Assembly: GCA_002844335.1 (NCBI GenBank)
Contig: CP019154.1
Coordinates: forward strand, 2,294,001-2,358,000
Length of the DNA stretch: 64,000 bases
Origin: Haloarcula taiwanensis
GTDB lineage: Archaea; Halobacteriota; Halobacteria; Halobacteriales; Haloarculaceae
Reading direction: 5' to 3'
The stretch's first letter is position 1, and each line of letters opens with the position of its first letter. Under the pieces are notes generated by a model, which saw nothing but the letters and a program-made list of their open reading frames with translations, was not told the origin of the DNA and searched no databases. Shown here in pieces: positions 18,941-26,981 of the stretch. Made by a program: the position numbers and the translations under genes.

Positions 18941-20131
18941 TCAGAAGAACTCGCCTAGGTAGACGGATTCGGACTCGAAGACGTCCGCGAGCGGATCGCG
19001 AGCGGACGCGTCCCGTATCTCCAGCCCGGCCAGGCGTTCAGCGGCAGCGACCCCGTGTGTTCCGACCGCCAGTTGGGAGAGCGTCCCGATGTCGACGGTC
19101 ACGTCGGCTGGCGAGTCGGCAGGTGAGAGCGGGTCGACCGTCGCGGTCCCACCGCTCACAGACAGTCGGAACAGGCCGTCGTTGCGGTCCAGCAGCGGGT
19201 CGCTGACCGAGAGCGTACAGTCGAGGTCGCCCCCGGGCCAGTCGAGACGTTCGAGGTACCCAACGTCGGTAAGCCGAACCATCGGCCCGGCCTCGACCGT
19301 GCAGTCGACCGCGCCGGGGTCGTCGACGCGATGGAGAAGGTCGGCGTCGGGAGGCAACTGGAGCGTGACGCGCTCGACCTGCGCGCCGTGATTCCCGAGG
19401 AACGCAAGCAGTGCGCGGCGGGCCTCCTCGTCGACGGCCGCGAAGTTCGAAACCGAGAGCGTGTGGGCAGCATCGTCCGCGACGGTGTACACGAGATAGC
19501 CACGGAGGTCGCCGTCGCGTTCGTAGCCGTAGCAGTACGGGACGCCGTCGCCGTCCCAGTCGGCGAGCGTCCGCTCGCGCCACCACGCCTCCGAGCGGCG
19601 GAGCGAAAGCGCCGTCCCGGCGGCTGCAACAGACTCGACCCGACGGAGCCGCTCCCAGTCGTCGGCGTCGAGGCGGACCAGCTGCCCGGCAATGGAGTGG
19701 TCCGGGAGCGCCGACGGCGGCAGGTCGAAGCGGCGGTAGGTGTTCGCCGTCCCCCAGCCCAGACGGCGGTAGAACGGGGTCGAGAACGGCCAAAGGGTGA
19801 CGAACCCGGCCTCGGCCTCGCGGTACTCACGCAATGCGTGCCGACAGAGGACGGCGGCGTATCCCTGCCCGCGGTGCTCGGGCGGCGTCGCGACCGCGCC
19901 GAGGCCACCGACCGTCGCCGCTTCGCCGCGAACGGTTGTGTCGAGATAGTACAGTTTGCAGACTGCTCGAAGCGTGTCGCCGTCGTAGAGGCCTCGCTGG
20001 TCGAACAGCGATGGCGGCCAGTCGCCGTCCGGGTCCGGCGTCACCGGACCTGTTTCGGGCGTGAACGCGTACTGGAGTATCCGCTGGCAGGCTTCGCGGT
20101 CGGTCGTCGAGACGGGGCGGAACTCGGACAT
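18941..20131 (-). CDS. Eis-like GNAT acetyltransferase with SCP2-type C-terminal domain
   Basis: A 396-residue protein with an N-terminal GNAT domain whose acetyl-CoA loop is PPEHRGQGYAAVLCRHAL, a second degenerate GNAT unit (middle) and a C-terminal sterol-carrier-like domain (about 285-390). This three-part architecture is that of the Eis (enhanced intracellular survival) family. The protein ends in phenylalanine, and in Eis the free C-terminal carboxylate is used in catalysis. Eis enzymes acetylate several amines, but the haloarchaeal substrate is unknown. The gene is convergent with the CBS protein gene, with only 8 bases between. Confidence 0.85.
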   Translation of the reverse strand: MSEFRPVSTTDREACQRILQYAFTPETGPVTPDPDGDWPPSLFDQRGLYDGDTLRAVCKLYYLDTTVRGEAATVGGLGAVATPPEHRGQGYAAVLCRHALREYREAEAGFVTLWPFSTPFYRRLGWGTANTYRRFDLPPSALPDHSIAGQLVRLDADDWERLRRVESVAAAGTALSLRRSEAWWRERTLADWDGDGVPYCYGYERDGDLRGYLVYTVADDAAHTLSVSNFAAVDEEARRALLAFLGNHGAQVERVTLQLPPDADLLHRVDDPGAVDCTVEAGPMVRLTDVGYLERLDWPGGDLDCTLSVSDPLLDRNDGLFRLSVSGGTATVDPLSPADSPADVTVDIGTLSQLAVGTHGVAAAERLAGLEIRDASARDPLADVFESESVYLGEFF

Positions 20132-20209
20132 ACTGTCCCGGGTGTCCGCCAGCTACAGAAATCTAGTCATCTGCGGGTCGGTGTCGCAGTCCTTCGCGGG
20201 AGTGGGCCG

Positions 20210-21274
20210 TCACGGCACGTACCAGATACCTCGGCCCCGATCGAGGAGTGACCCGACAACGATGTGCGGAAGCGCGACGATACTGATGAACATACTCCAG
20301 AACGCTACCGCGCCGGGAAGCGCGTTGCCCGTCCCCAGCGGGTTCGGGAACGCCCAGTAGACGGCGACAAGGACGCCGAAAGTGGCAAGCGCCCCGACGA
20401 CGAGGACGAGCCAGGCGCGCAGTGCGACGGTCGAGGCATCCGCGCCGCCGAGCAGGTCCCAGCGCTCGTCCCCGACCGGTTCTGTCTCGACGGACGCCGT
20501 CCGCGCCACCTGCCGGGCGGAGTACCAGAACGGGAAGTACAGGCCGACGGCGACGAGGACCGGCACGAACGCGAAGTACGCCGCCAGCAGGACCGACTCT
20601 CCGGCGTCGACGAGCCAGGCGCAGCCGCCGCCGCGCGCGTAGCCCAGCAGAATGTGCGTCGTCAGGGCGAGGCCGTAGCCCGACCCGATGACGAGCCGGG
20701 TTGTGTCGAATGATCCTGCGTACGACGAGAGGGCACCAGGTTCGACGAGGCCGACCATCAACGAACTGAACGCGTGGAACGTCTCCGGCCAGAACACGAT
20801 CGGGACGAGCATCACTGCGCCACCCCGGACGGCCGCTGCCAGACCACGCTGGAACCGGGTCTGGAGATGGGCGGTACCGCTCGTGGCCTCCAGCACCTGC
20901 AGGCCGCCGAGGCCACCCTTCGCCATGGCGACGGTCAGCGCCAGCGCGAGGCCGGCGACTGGCGCGGCGAGGAACAGGCCGACGAACCCGCCGATAGCCG
21001 CCAGATACACCGCGACGTAGCGCCATCGAAACGATGGGCGACGGCGGCGGAGGTTCTCGAAGTGCTCGTAGCCGCCGTGGGGGAGATTGAGCGCGACCAT
21101 CCCGACGAGGTACACCACCATCTGGGCCCGGAGCGGAACTCTGACCTCGGCAGCGCCGAGGAGCCCGAACGTGACAGCGAGTACCAGCAGGCTCGCCCGA
21201 GAGAGCAGGAGCGACGGATGGCGGTCGGTATCCCGATGCCGCTGCCAGAGGGACTCCAGGCCGGTCGTTGCCAT
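20210..21274 (-). CDS. Divergent Brp/Blh-like membrane protein
   Basis: A polytopic protein of about 354 residues related to the Brp/Blh beta-carotene 15,15'-dioxygenases that make retinal. The four family motif regions are present: LPHGGYEH near the N-terminus, SGTAH in the middle, FWYSARQ, and LPHIVVG near the C-terminus. The third region normally reads W-H-S-x-R-H and supplies iron-binding histidines; here both are replaced (Y and Q). It may not be a working dioxygenase. I start at the ATG 21274 because a TATA-like TTTATTGTGAAT lies about 20-30 bases upstream; a GTG at 21298 would fall inside that element. It is divergent from a carotenoid desaturase. Confidence 0.65.
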   Translation of the reverse strand: MATTGLESLWQRHRDTDRHPSLLLSRASLLVLAVTFGLLGAAEVRVPLRAQMVVYLVGMVALNLPHGGYEHFENLRRRRPSFRWRYVAVYLAAIGGFVGLFLAAPVAGLALALTVAMAKGGLGGLQVLEATSGTAHLQTRFQRGLAAAVRGGAVMLVPIVFWPETFHAFSSLMVGLVEPGALSSYAGSFDTTRLVIGSGYGLALTTHILLGYARGGGCAWLVDAGESVLLAAYFAFVPVLVAVGLYFPFWYSARQVARTASVETEPVGDERWDLLGGADASTVALRAWLVLVVGALATFGVLVAVYWAFPNPLGTGNALPGAVAFWSMFISIVALPHIVVGSLLDRGRGIWYVP

Positions 21275-21422
21275 ATCGCGAGCTAGGGAAATATTCACAA
21301 TAAACGAAACAAGCGATTCCAGAGAACTGGGAACGGCCCAGTGGATTAATGATGACAGTGTCTGTTGTGAGGTCCTGAGAATCCAGACAACCCTTTTTCA
21401 GCAATAGTCGCTAGCGCTTGTT
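21275..21422. promoter_or_regulatory. Divergent promoter between the Brp-like gene and crtI
   Basis: The 148-base gap carries a leftward TATA-like element (TTTATTGTGAAT on the minus strand, about 21293-21304) and a rightward T-rich element (CCCTTTTTCAGC, 21391-21402) about 25 bases before ATG 21423. Shared control of the two carotenoid genes is plausible. Confidence 0.4.
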
Positions 21423-22946
21423 ATGCGTGATGCCCTCTCACAGGACCGGACGGTGACCGTCGTCGGCGGCGGCTTCGGCGGCCTCTCGGCGGCGTGCTAC
21501 CTCGCCGACGCCGGGGCCGACGTGCGACTGCTCGAACGCCACGACCGTCTCGGCGGCCACGCGGGCGTCCTCGAACGCGACGGCTTCCGGTTCGACACCG
21601 GCCCGTCGTGGTACCTGATGCCCGACGTGTTCGAGCGCTTCTTCGGCCACTTCGACCGCGAGCCGAGCGACTACTACGAACTGGAGCGGCTGGACCCCCA
21701 GTACCGGGTGTTCTGGAAGGACGGGGACCGCGTGACGATTCGGCCCAACAGAGAGAACGCCCGTGAGGTGTTCGAGTCTTACGAGGACGGGGCCGGCGAC
21801 GCGCTGGCCGAGTATCTCGAACGGGCCGAACAGAACTACGACCTCGCGATGGACCGGGTCGTCTACGAGGGCCGCGAGCGACTGCGGGACTACGTCGACA
21901 CCGACCTCCTCCCGCTCGCGCCGCGGGCGCGGCTGTTCGGCTCGATGGACGACTACGTCAGCCGCTACATCGACCACCCAAAGCTCCGGCAGTTGCTCGA
22001 ATACACGCTGGTGTTTCTCGGCGGGGCCCCGTACAACACGCCGGCGCTGTACAGCATCATGAGCCACGTCGACCTGAACATGAACGTGTTCTACCCGGAG
22101 GGCGGTATCGCCGGCGTCGTCGACAGCCTCGGGTCGCTCGCCCGCGAACTCGGTGTCGATATTCAGACTGGGACCGAGGTCCAGCACATCGCCGGCGAGG
22201 CGGGGGCGTTCGAACTGACTACCGAGAACGGCGTCGTCACCGCCGACCTCGTGGTCAGCAACGCCAACCCGGCCTACACCGAGCAGAATCTGCTCGACGC
22301 CGCCGCACGCGACCACGACCCCGAATACTGGGACGACCAGACCTACGCGCCGTCGGCGTTCATGCTGTATCTCGGCGTCGAGGGGAGCGTGGAGCCGCTG
22401 GCCCACCACTCACTGGTCCTGCCGACGGACTGGGACGACCACTTCGAGCAGATATTCGACCGGCCAGCGTGGCCCGACGAGCCCGCGTACTATCTCTCTG
22501 TCGCGTCGCAGACCGATGAGACGGTCGCTCCCGATGGCCACCACGCCGTCGTCGTCCTCGTCCCCATCGCGCCGGGGCTGGACGACGGTCCCGAGGTCCG
22601 CGAAGAATACCGGGAGTTCATTCTTGACGACCTCGCCGAACAGACCGGCGTGGACCTCCGCGACCGCATCGTCGTTGAACAGACGGCGTGTGTCAGCGAA
22701 TTCGCAGACCGCTTTGGCGACCCGCAGGGGACGGCGCTCGGGCTGGCCCACACCCTGTTCCAGACCGGACCGCTCCGCCCCGGCCACCGCGCCGGCCTGG
22801 ACGGGCTCTACTACACCGGGGCCTACACGACCCCCGGCATCGGGATGCCGATGTGCCTCATCAGCGGCGAACACACCGCCCGGGACGTCATCGAGGACAG
22901 CCCCTTCGAGACGGCAGGGGACCGCTCGGCCTCGACGGCCGACTGA
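21423..22946 (+). CDS. crtI: Carotenoid (phytoene) desaturase, CrtI family
   Basis: A 507-residue FAD amine-oxidase-fold enzyme. The dinucleotide loop GGGFGGLSAACYLA (15-28), the LERHDRLGGHAG motif and the C-terminal YYTGAYTTPGIGMPMCLISGEH signature identify the CrtI group, which introduces double bonds into phytoene or later C40/C50 intermediates. Whether this copy acts on phytoene or is a 3,4-desaturase of the bacterioruberin pathway cannot be decided here. It is divergent from the Brp-like gene, so the pair is a small carotenoid locus. Confidence 0.85.
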   Translation: MRDALSQDRTVTVVGGGFGGLSAACYLADAGADVRLLERHDRLGGHAGVLERDGFRFDTGPSWYLMPDVFERFFGHFDREPSDYYELERLDPQYRVFWKDGDRVTIRPNRENAREVFESYEDGAGDALAEYLERAEQNYDLAMDRVVYEGRERLRDYVDTDLLPLAPRARLFGSMDDYVSRYIDHPKLRQLLEYTLVFLGGAPYNTPALYSIMSHVDLNMNVFYPEGGIAGVVDSLGSLARELGVDIQTGTEVQHIAGEAGAFELTTENGVVTADLVVSNANPAYTEQNLLDAAARDHDPEYWDDQTYAPSAFMLYLGVEGSVEPLAHHSLVLPTDWDDHFEQIFDRPAWPDEPAYYLSVASQTDETVAPDGHHAVVVLVPIAPGLDDGPEVREEYREFILDDLAEQTGVDLRDRIVVEQTACVSEFADRFGDPQGTALGLAHTLFQTGPLRPGHRAGLDGLYYTGAYTTPGIGMPMCLISGEHTARDVIEDSPFETAGDRSASTAD

Positions 22947-23053
22947 CGCCGCGACCGAGTGGCAGTTCGTGGGCCGGCTCACAGTGCGCTATCGCGGCAC
23001 ACACCACGCCGGAGCCTCGAACGGTTTATTGTCCCCCTTCGGGAAACGGAGGC

Positions 23054-23602
23054 ATGGAGAAGCTTCGCGAGTCGCTGCACGAGGCCCCGATAATCGACAA
23101 GGACGGGTACTCCTACCTGGTCCACCCGCTCAGCAACGGCGTGCCGATGCTGGAACCGGAACTCCTCCGCGAGGTCGTCGTCGGCGTGACGCGGGCAGCC
23201 GACCTCGACGTGGACAAAATCGTCGCGCCGGAGGCGATGGGCATCCACATCGCGACCGCGCTCTCGCTACAGACCGATATCCCGCTGGTGGTCATCCGCA
23301 AGCGCTCCTACGGCCTCGACGACGAGGTCCCGCTGCACAAGACCACCGGCTACTCCGAGTCGGAGATGTTCATCAACGACATTGAGGCGGGCGACGACCT
23401 GCTCATCGTCGACGACCTGCTCTCGACCGGCGGGACGATGGCCGCCATCTGCGAGGCGCTGGACGGCATCGGCGCGAACATCTCCGATATCGTCGTCGTC
23501 TTCCGGAAACAGGGCGAGTCCGCGCTGGACGACACCGACTACGAGGTGACCAGCCTGGTCGACATCTCGGTCGACCAAGACGGCGTCACAATCCACGACT
23601 GA
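23054..23602 (+). CDS. hpt: Hypoxanthine/guanine phosphoribosyltransferase-like protein
   Basis: A 182-residue type I phosphoribosyltransferase. The PRPP loop is LLIVDDLLSTGGTM (116-129), and the N-terminal EKLRESLHEAPII and IVAPEAMGIHIATALS segments match the archaeal HGPRTase-like group related to adenine phosphoribosyltransferase. It salvages purine bases, or regulates their synthesis, in the cytosol. The start ATG 23054 is preceded by a TATA-like GTTTATTGTC at 23023-23032, giving a leaderless or nearly leaderless mRNA. Confidence 0.88.
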   Translation: MEKLRESLHEAPIIDKDGYSYLVHPLSNGVPMLEPELLREVVVGVTRAADLDVDKIVAPEAMGIHIATALSLQTDIPLVVIRKRSYGLDDEVPLHKTTGYSESEMFINDIEAGDDLLIVDDLLSTGGTMAAICEALDGIGANISDIVVVFRKQGESALDDTDYEVTSLVDISVDQDGVTIHD

Positions 23603-23618
23603 GACGCCGGGCGGCTAC

Positions 23619-23918
23619 CTACCCCTGTTCGACGGCGGCCATGTGCTCCCGAGCCTCCTCGGGGGTCATCCCGCGGACCCCGCACGCACAGGAGAGCAGT
23701 TCGGGGTCGGTCAGGTCGTCGACCTCCTCGGCGCTGGCCCGGTCGAGCGCGTCCTCGTCGGCGTCGTAGTCGAACGTCACCCGATATGTGACCTGTGCCA
23801 CGCCCTCAATCCGATGAGACTCGTCGGGGTCCGGGTTCGCGATGGCCTCGGCGTGTTCTTCCTGCATCGCCGATTTCCACTGTTCGAGGTTCGCCTCGGG
23901 GTCCGAATCGTCGGGCAT
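23619..23918 (-). CDS. Small acidic haloarchaeal protein of unknown function
   Basis: A 99-residue acidic protein (MPDDSDPEANLEQWKSAMQE). Its centre looks like a beta-strand region (VAQVTYRVTFDYDADED), and its C-terminus holds a C-A-C pair in LLSCACGVRGMTPEEAREHM. No family is recognised. The ATG at 23918 is preceded by no clear ribosome site. It converges with hpt, ending 16 bases from it. Confidence 0.65.
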   Translation of the reverse strand: MPDDSDPEANLEQWKSAMQEEHAEAIANPDPDESHRIEGVAQVTYRVTFDYDADEDALDRASAEEVDDLTDPELLSCACGVRGMTPEEAREHMAAVEQG

Positions 23919-24029
23919 ACGCTGGCTGTCGGCGGCAGGAGTGAAAAAGCGAGCGCTGGCGCTCCGACCAAGCGGGAGCCGAGAAAGGCTCTCGGAACGC
24001 TTTTTTCGGCGGCCGCCGCCGGCTTTGCT

Positions 24030-24446
24030 GTGGCCGACCCGCGCTCCGCCTTCGACCGACCTCGGCTCCTGCTGGCCGCGGCGACAGCCGTCGCTGCCGT
24101 CGCGACGGCCGGCAGCCTCTATCTCTCGCTGGGACTGGGACTGACGCCCTGCCGGCTCTGCTGGTACCAGCGGATCCTGATGTACCCGCTGGTGGTCGTC
24201 CTCGGCGTCGCCGCCGTCGAGAACCGCCCCGGCGTCGTCCGGACGGCGCTGCCGCTCGCGGTGCCGGGGGCCGCCGTCGCGGCCTTCCACTCCTGGCTGC
24301 AGGTGAGCCAGACGACCTGCGGCCTCGGGGTGGTTAGCTGCGCCCAGATACAGTACCGGGTACTCGGCCTGACCGTGCCGAACCTCGCGCTGACGGCGTT
24401 TCTGCTGGTGACCGGCCTGGTCGTCGCGGCGTCCGTGCGGTCGTAG
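24030..24446 (+). CDS. dsbB: Disulfide bond formation protein DsbB-like
   Basis: A 138-residue membrane protein with four hydrophobic helices and both DsbB cysteine pairs: C41-RLC-44 in LTPCRLCWYQRILMYPL and C97/C104 in QTTCGLGVVSC. DsbB passes electrons from DsbA-like oxidases to quinone. The protein begins at a GTG (24030); a T-run at about 24000-24006 lies 25 bases upstream as a possible TATA region, which fits a leaderless start. A DsbA-like lipoprotein is encoded 13 kb to the left. Confidence 0.85.
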   Translation: MADPRSAFDRPRLLLAAATAVAAVATAGSLYLSLGLGLTPCRLCWYQRILMYPLVVVLGVAAVENRPGVVRTALPLAVPGAAVAAFHSWLQVSQTTCGLGVVSCAQIQYRVLGLTVPNLALTAFLLVTGLVVAASVRS

Positions 24447-24509
24447 GGGTACCGGACGGCCCTCGCCGGGACCGCGCCCCTTTTTCGGGTCGCCCGACGT
24501 GGCCCCGAT

Positions 24510-25541
24510 ATGGAGTACACCAGACTCGGTTCGACCGGGACGACGGTTTCACAGCTGTGTTTCGGCACCTGGCGCTTCGGGCGGGAGACCGGCGGCGTGG
24601 TCGAGACCGACCGCGAGCAGGCCCACGACCTGCTGGACGCGGCCTGGGAGCGGGGCATCAACTTCATCGACACCGCCAACGTCTACGGCAACCCCAACGG
24701 GACCAGCGAGGAGTACATCGGGGAGTGGCTCGAGGACTACGACCGGGAGGACTTCGTCATCGCGTCGAAGGTGTACTTCCCCTTCGACGGCCGCGGCGAG
24801 CCCGGCCCCAACGACTCCGGCCTCGGTCGCAAGCACATCCGCGCCCAGATACAGGGCACGCTTGACCGCCTCGACACGGACTATCTGGACCTCTATTACA
24901 TCCACCGCTGGGACGAGCACAGCGACATCGAGGAGACGCTGTCGACCCTCGACGACCTCGTTCGCTCGGGCAAGGTCCACCACCTCGGCGCGTCGACGAT
25001 GGCCGCCTGGCAGCTGACCAAGGCCCTCTGGAAGAGCGACGTCGAGGACTACGAGCGCTTCGAGGTGACACAGCCGCTCTTTCACGCCGGCTACCGCGAC
25101 GACGTGAAAGACTACCTCGACGTGTGCGCCGACCAGGACATCGCGGTCTGCCCGTACTCGCCACTGGCCGGTGGCTTCCTCACCGGCAAGTACGAGCGCA
25201 CTGACGACGACGACCCGACGGCCTTCGAGGGGCCGGAGGGCGCTCGCGGCTCGCTGTCCGACCGCTTCGAGGACTTTTACCTCTCGGAGCGTGGCTGGCA
25301 CGTCCTCGATGAACTCCGTGCGGTCGCGGACGAACTCGACGCCACGCCCGCCCAGGTCGCGCTCCGCTGGCTCATCGAACAGCCGGACATCACCTGCGTC
25401 CCCATCGTCGGCGCTCGCACCGCCGACCAGCTCGACGAGAACGTCGGCGCGACCGACATCTCGCTGTCCGACGAGCAGTTCAACCGCATCGTGAGCGCCC
25501 GCTACGCCGAGGACGGCGAGCGCTGGGGCCACCGCGAGTAA
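24510..25541 (+). CDS. Aldo/keto reductase
   Basis: A 343-residue NADPH-dependent TIM barrel. The catalytic tetrad is D54 (FIDTAN), Y59 (VYGN), K87 (IASKVYF) and H132 (YIHRW). The pattern LGSTGTTVSQLCFGTW at the start and the IVGARTADQLDENVGA cofactor segment near the end resemble the YhdN/potassium-channel beta-like group (AKR11 or AKR6). Substrate is unknown. A CCTTTTTCGGG-like T-run at about 24479-24486 may be its promoter. Confidence 0.9.
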   Translation: MEYTRLGSTGTTVSQLCFGTWRFGRETGGVVETDREQAHDLLDAAWERGINFIDTANVYGNPNGTSEEYIGEWLEDYDREDFVIASKVYFPFDGRGEPGPNDSGLGRKHIRAQIQGTLDRLDTDYLDLYYIHRWDEHSDIEETLSTLDDLVRSGKVHHLGASTMAAWQLTKALWKSDVEDYERFEVTQPLFHAGYRDDVKDYLDVCADQDIAVCPYSPLAGGFLTGKYERTDDDDPTAFEGPEGARGSLSDRFEDFYLSERGWHVLDELRAVADELDATPAQVALRWLIEQPDITCVPIVGARTADQLDENVGATDISLSDEQFNRIVSARYAEDGERWGHRE

Positions 25542-25605
25542 CTGCTAGGGAGTGTATTCTCAGTCCGGTTCTCTTAGATCGTCCCTTCTAACGGCCAGAA
25601 AGCCC

Positions 25606-25695
25606 CCGCGCTATCGGCGAACCCCGACGAAGCAAGCACTGGAACGAGCGTAGCGAGTGAAGCGCGCAGCGAGTCGCGGAAGCCCGATAGCGCGG
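25606..25695. repeat. Intergenic inverted-repeat element
   Basis: The 189-base gap between the reductase and endonuclease III holds a perfect 12-base inverted repeat, CCGCGCTATCGG (25606-25617) and CCGATAGCGCGG (25684-25695). Between the arms are short runs of GCGAG/GAGCG character (GAGCGTAGCGAGTGAAGCGCG). On the minus strand the outer sequence reads GTGGGACTGAAAGGGGC, which I associate with dispersed intergenic elements in haloarchaeal genomes; I could not check copy number. It may be a non-coding RNA, a mobile MITE-like remnant or a terminator between convergent genes. Confidence 0.45.
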
Positions 25696-25730
25696 CCCCT
25701 TTCAGTCCCACCCGTAGCCGGGTGGCTAAA

Positions 25731-26543
25731 TCACTCTACTTCAGCGGGGTCGACGACCTCGCCGGAAGCCGGATACACGCCGACCTGGTCGCAGTGGCCC
25801 GCCAGCGGGCAGGCGTCGGGGTCGTCCAGACAGGCGGGCTTGCGGGCGCTACAGTACTCCCGGCCGAACTGAATCATCGCGGTGTGGCCAAAGCCGCACT
25901 TCTCGGCGGGCACGTCCCGCTCCAGGTACTCGCGGACGGTCTCGTGGTCGGCGTCGGCCGGGGCCAGCCCCATCCGGCGGGCGATGCGGTGGACGTGCGT
26001 GTCGACGGGAAACACGCCGCCGCGGCCGCCGGCGAACAGCAGAACGCAGTCGGCGGTCTTCGGGCCGACGCCGTTCATGTCCAGCAGCGCCGACCGTACC
26101 GTCTCGGGGTCGCCCTCCCTGACGAACTCGTCGAAGCCGTCCTCGCCGCCGTACTCCTCGCAGATACGCTGGGCGAGGGCGACGATGCGCTCGGACTTCT
26201 GGTTGTAGAGTCCGGCCGAGGAGATGGTTTCGGCGAGTTCGGGCTGGTCGGCGTCGGCCAGCGTGCGGGCGAGGTCCCCGTCGTCCGACTCGTCCCTGTA
26301 CCGCGCCATCAGCTCGTCGTGAGCGGGCTGACTTGCCTTGTCGGAGGTGTTCTGGCTGAGTATCGTTCGGACGAGACATTCGAAGGCGTCCTGGCCGCCG
26401 TAGGTCTTCTGCCAGTACAGGTCGCCGAGGCGGTCCACGACGGCTTCGGCCCGCGTGCCCGCCGTCTCCGGGTCGAACGTGGCCGACCGACCGCCGCCAG
26501 CGGCCCCACCGCTGATGTTCTCCGCTGGTTCCTCGTCGCTCAT
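25731..26543 (-). CDS. nth: Endonuclease III (DNA glycosylase/AP lyase)
   Basis: A 270-residue HhH-GPD protein that removes oxidised pyrimidines and cleaves abasic sites. The helix-hairpin-helix LLDMNGVGPKTA (153-164) supplies the catalytic lysine K162, and D181 follows in FPVDTHVHR. Four cysteines for the [4Fe-4S] cluster are C231, C238, C245 and C251; the middle spacing (six residues) is longer than the usual two. The first 25 residues are an acidic and Gly-rich extension. I start at ATG 26543 because the in-frame upstream segment is not acidic and has no haloarchaeal composition. Confidence 0.9.
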   Translation of the reverse strand: MSDEEPAENISGGAAGGGRSATFDPETAGTRAEAVVDRLGDLYWQKTYGGQDAFECLVRTILSQNTSDKASQPAHDELMARYRDESDDGDLARTLADADQPELAETISSAGLYNQKSERIVALAQRICEEYGGEDGFDEFVREGDPETVRSALLDMNGVGPKTADCVLLFAGGRGGVFPVDTHVHRIARRMGLAPADADHETVREYLERDVPAEKCGFGHTAMIQFGREYCSARKPACLDDPDACPLAGHCDQVGVYPASGEVVDPAEVE

Positions 26544-26572
26544 AGTCGATGTCAGGGCTGGCGAACCCAAAA

Positions 26573-26800
26573 CGCCTGTCCCGAAATTCCGGGACCAGTT
26601 CAGATTCGTCGGACACCGGTCGCTAGGAAGAATCGGTGTTCCAGCGTGGTCCACAGTAAAGGACCTGAAATGGGGCGTCCTTGGGGCGAGACGCCCACGG
26701 GACAGACACGAAAAGCTCGTGGCGCGCGGCGACGGGCTATGCCCACGGTGGTCGTCGCCGCGAAAGATGGTCGAGACTGACAGGTCAGTCTGCGGGCACG
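26573..26800 (+). ncRNA. Candidate structured RNA: chain of hairpins
   Basis: This gene-poor stretch contains consecutive perfect hairpins: GTCCCG/CGGGAC (26578-26583/26590-26595), GGTCC/GGACC (26648-26652/26661-26665), GGGCGTC/GACGCCC (26673-26679/26690-26696), CACGA/TCGTG (26707-26711/26717-26721), the ten-base CGCGGCGACG/CGTCGCCGCG (26725-26734/26753-26762) with an inner GGC-TAT-GCC, and AGACTGA-CAGG-TCAGTCT (26774-26791). It does not match RNase P, SRP or tRNA features I know. Strand is uncertain because hairpins are symmetric; I see no strong TATA box on the plus strand. High G+C makes some hairpins likely by chance, so this is a candidate only. Confidence 0.3.
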
Positions 26801-26913
26801 GCCTGGGCTCTCACCTCCCGTCGGGCGGCGTTTGCGCGGACGACAGGGACGGCAGTACCCGACTCGCTACGGCGACAGATATCCCGCCTCGATGTGGCCT
26901 GTTCGTCCGGCAT
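26785..26913 (-). pseudogene. Short ORF behind an iron box; possible remnant of a Tat-exported protein gene
   Basis: An ATG at 26911-26913 opens 42 codons beginning MPDEQATSRRDICRR and ending at the TGA complementary to 26785-26787. The SRRD stretch resembles the twin-arginine start of haloarchaeal exported proteins, but no hydrophobic segment follows and the rest is Arg- and Ala-rich. The ATG stands exactly eight bases from an iron box, the same spacing as in the neighbouring iron-boxed lipoprotein gene. It could be a truncated gene whose control region survives, or a genuine small iron-regulated protein. Confidence 0.35.
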
Positions 26914-26921
26914 ACAATTAT

Positions 26922-26935
26922 TTAGGCTACCCTAA
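26922..26935 (-). promoter_or_regulatory. DtxR/IdeR-type iron box upstream of the short ORF
   Basis: TTAGG-CTAC-CCTAA is a perfect 5-4-5 palindrome of the kind bound by DtxR-family metal regulators (Idr1/Idr2/SirR in haloarchaea). It lies 8 bases before the ATG at 26913 on the minus strand, over the expected transcription start, so binding of metal-loaded regulator should block transcription. Confidence 0.6.
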
Positions 26936-26967
26936 AACACAAAAAGCCATCGGTTTCTAGGCGGACC

Positions 26968-26974
26968 AAAAAAA
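26968..26974 (-). terminator. Poly-T terminator of the iron-boxed lipoprotein gene
   Basis: Seven T on the minus strand begin 8 bases after the stop codon of the large lipoprotein gene. Archaeal intrinsic termination uses such T-runs without a need for a hairpin. A second T5 run follows at 26940-26945. Confidence 0.45.
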
Positions 26975-26981
26975 GTGTCAG

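Noticed and set aside
20163..21404. 413-codon minus-strand frame over the Brp-like gene
   Set aside because: It is the same strand but a different frame; its product is extremely Arg-rich and lacks membrane helices, whereas the chosen frame gives a clear polytopic protein with family motifs.
26641..26800. Possible RNase P or SRP RNA
   Set aside because: The universally conserved GAGGAAAGTC and the SRP GNAR-loop/GGAAGCAG sequences are absent.
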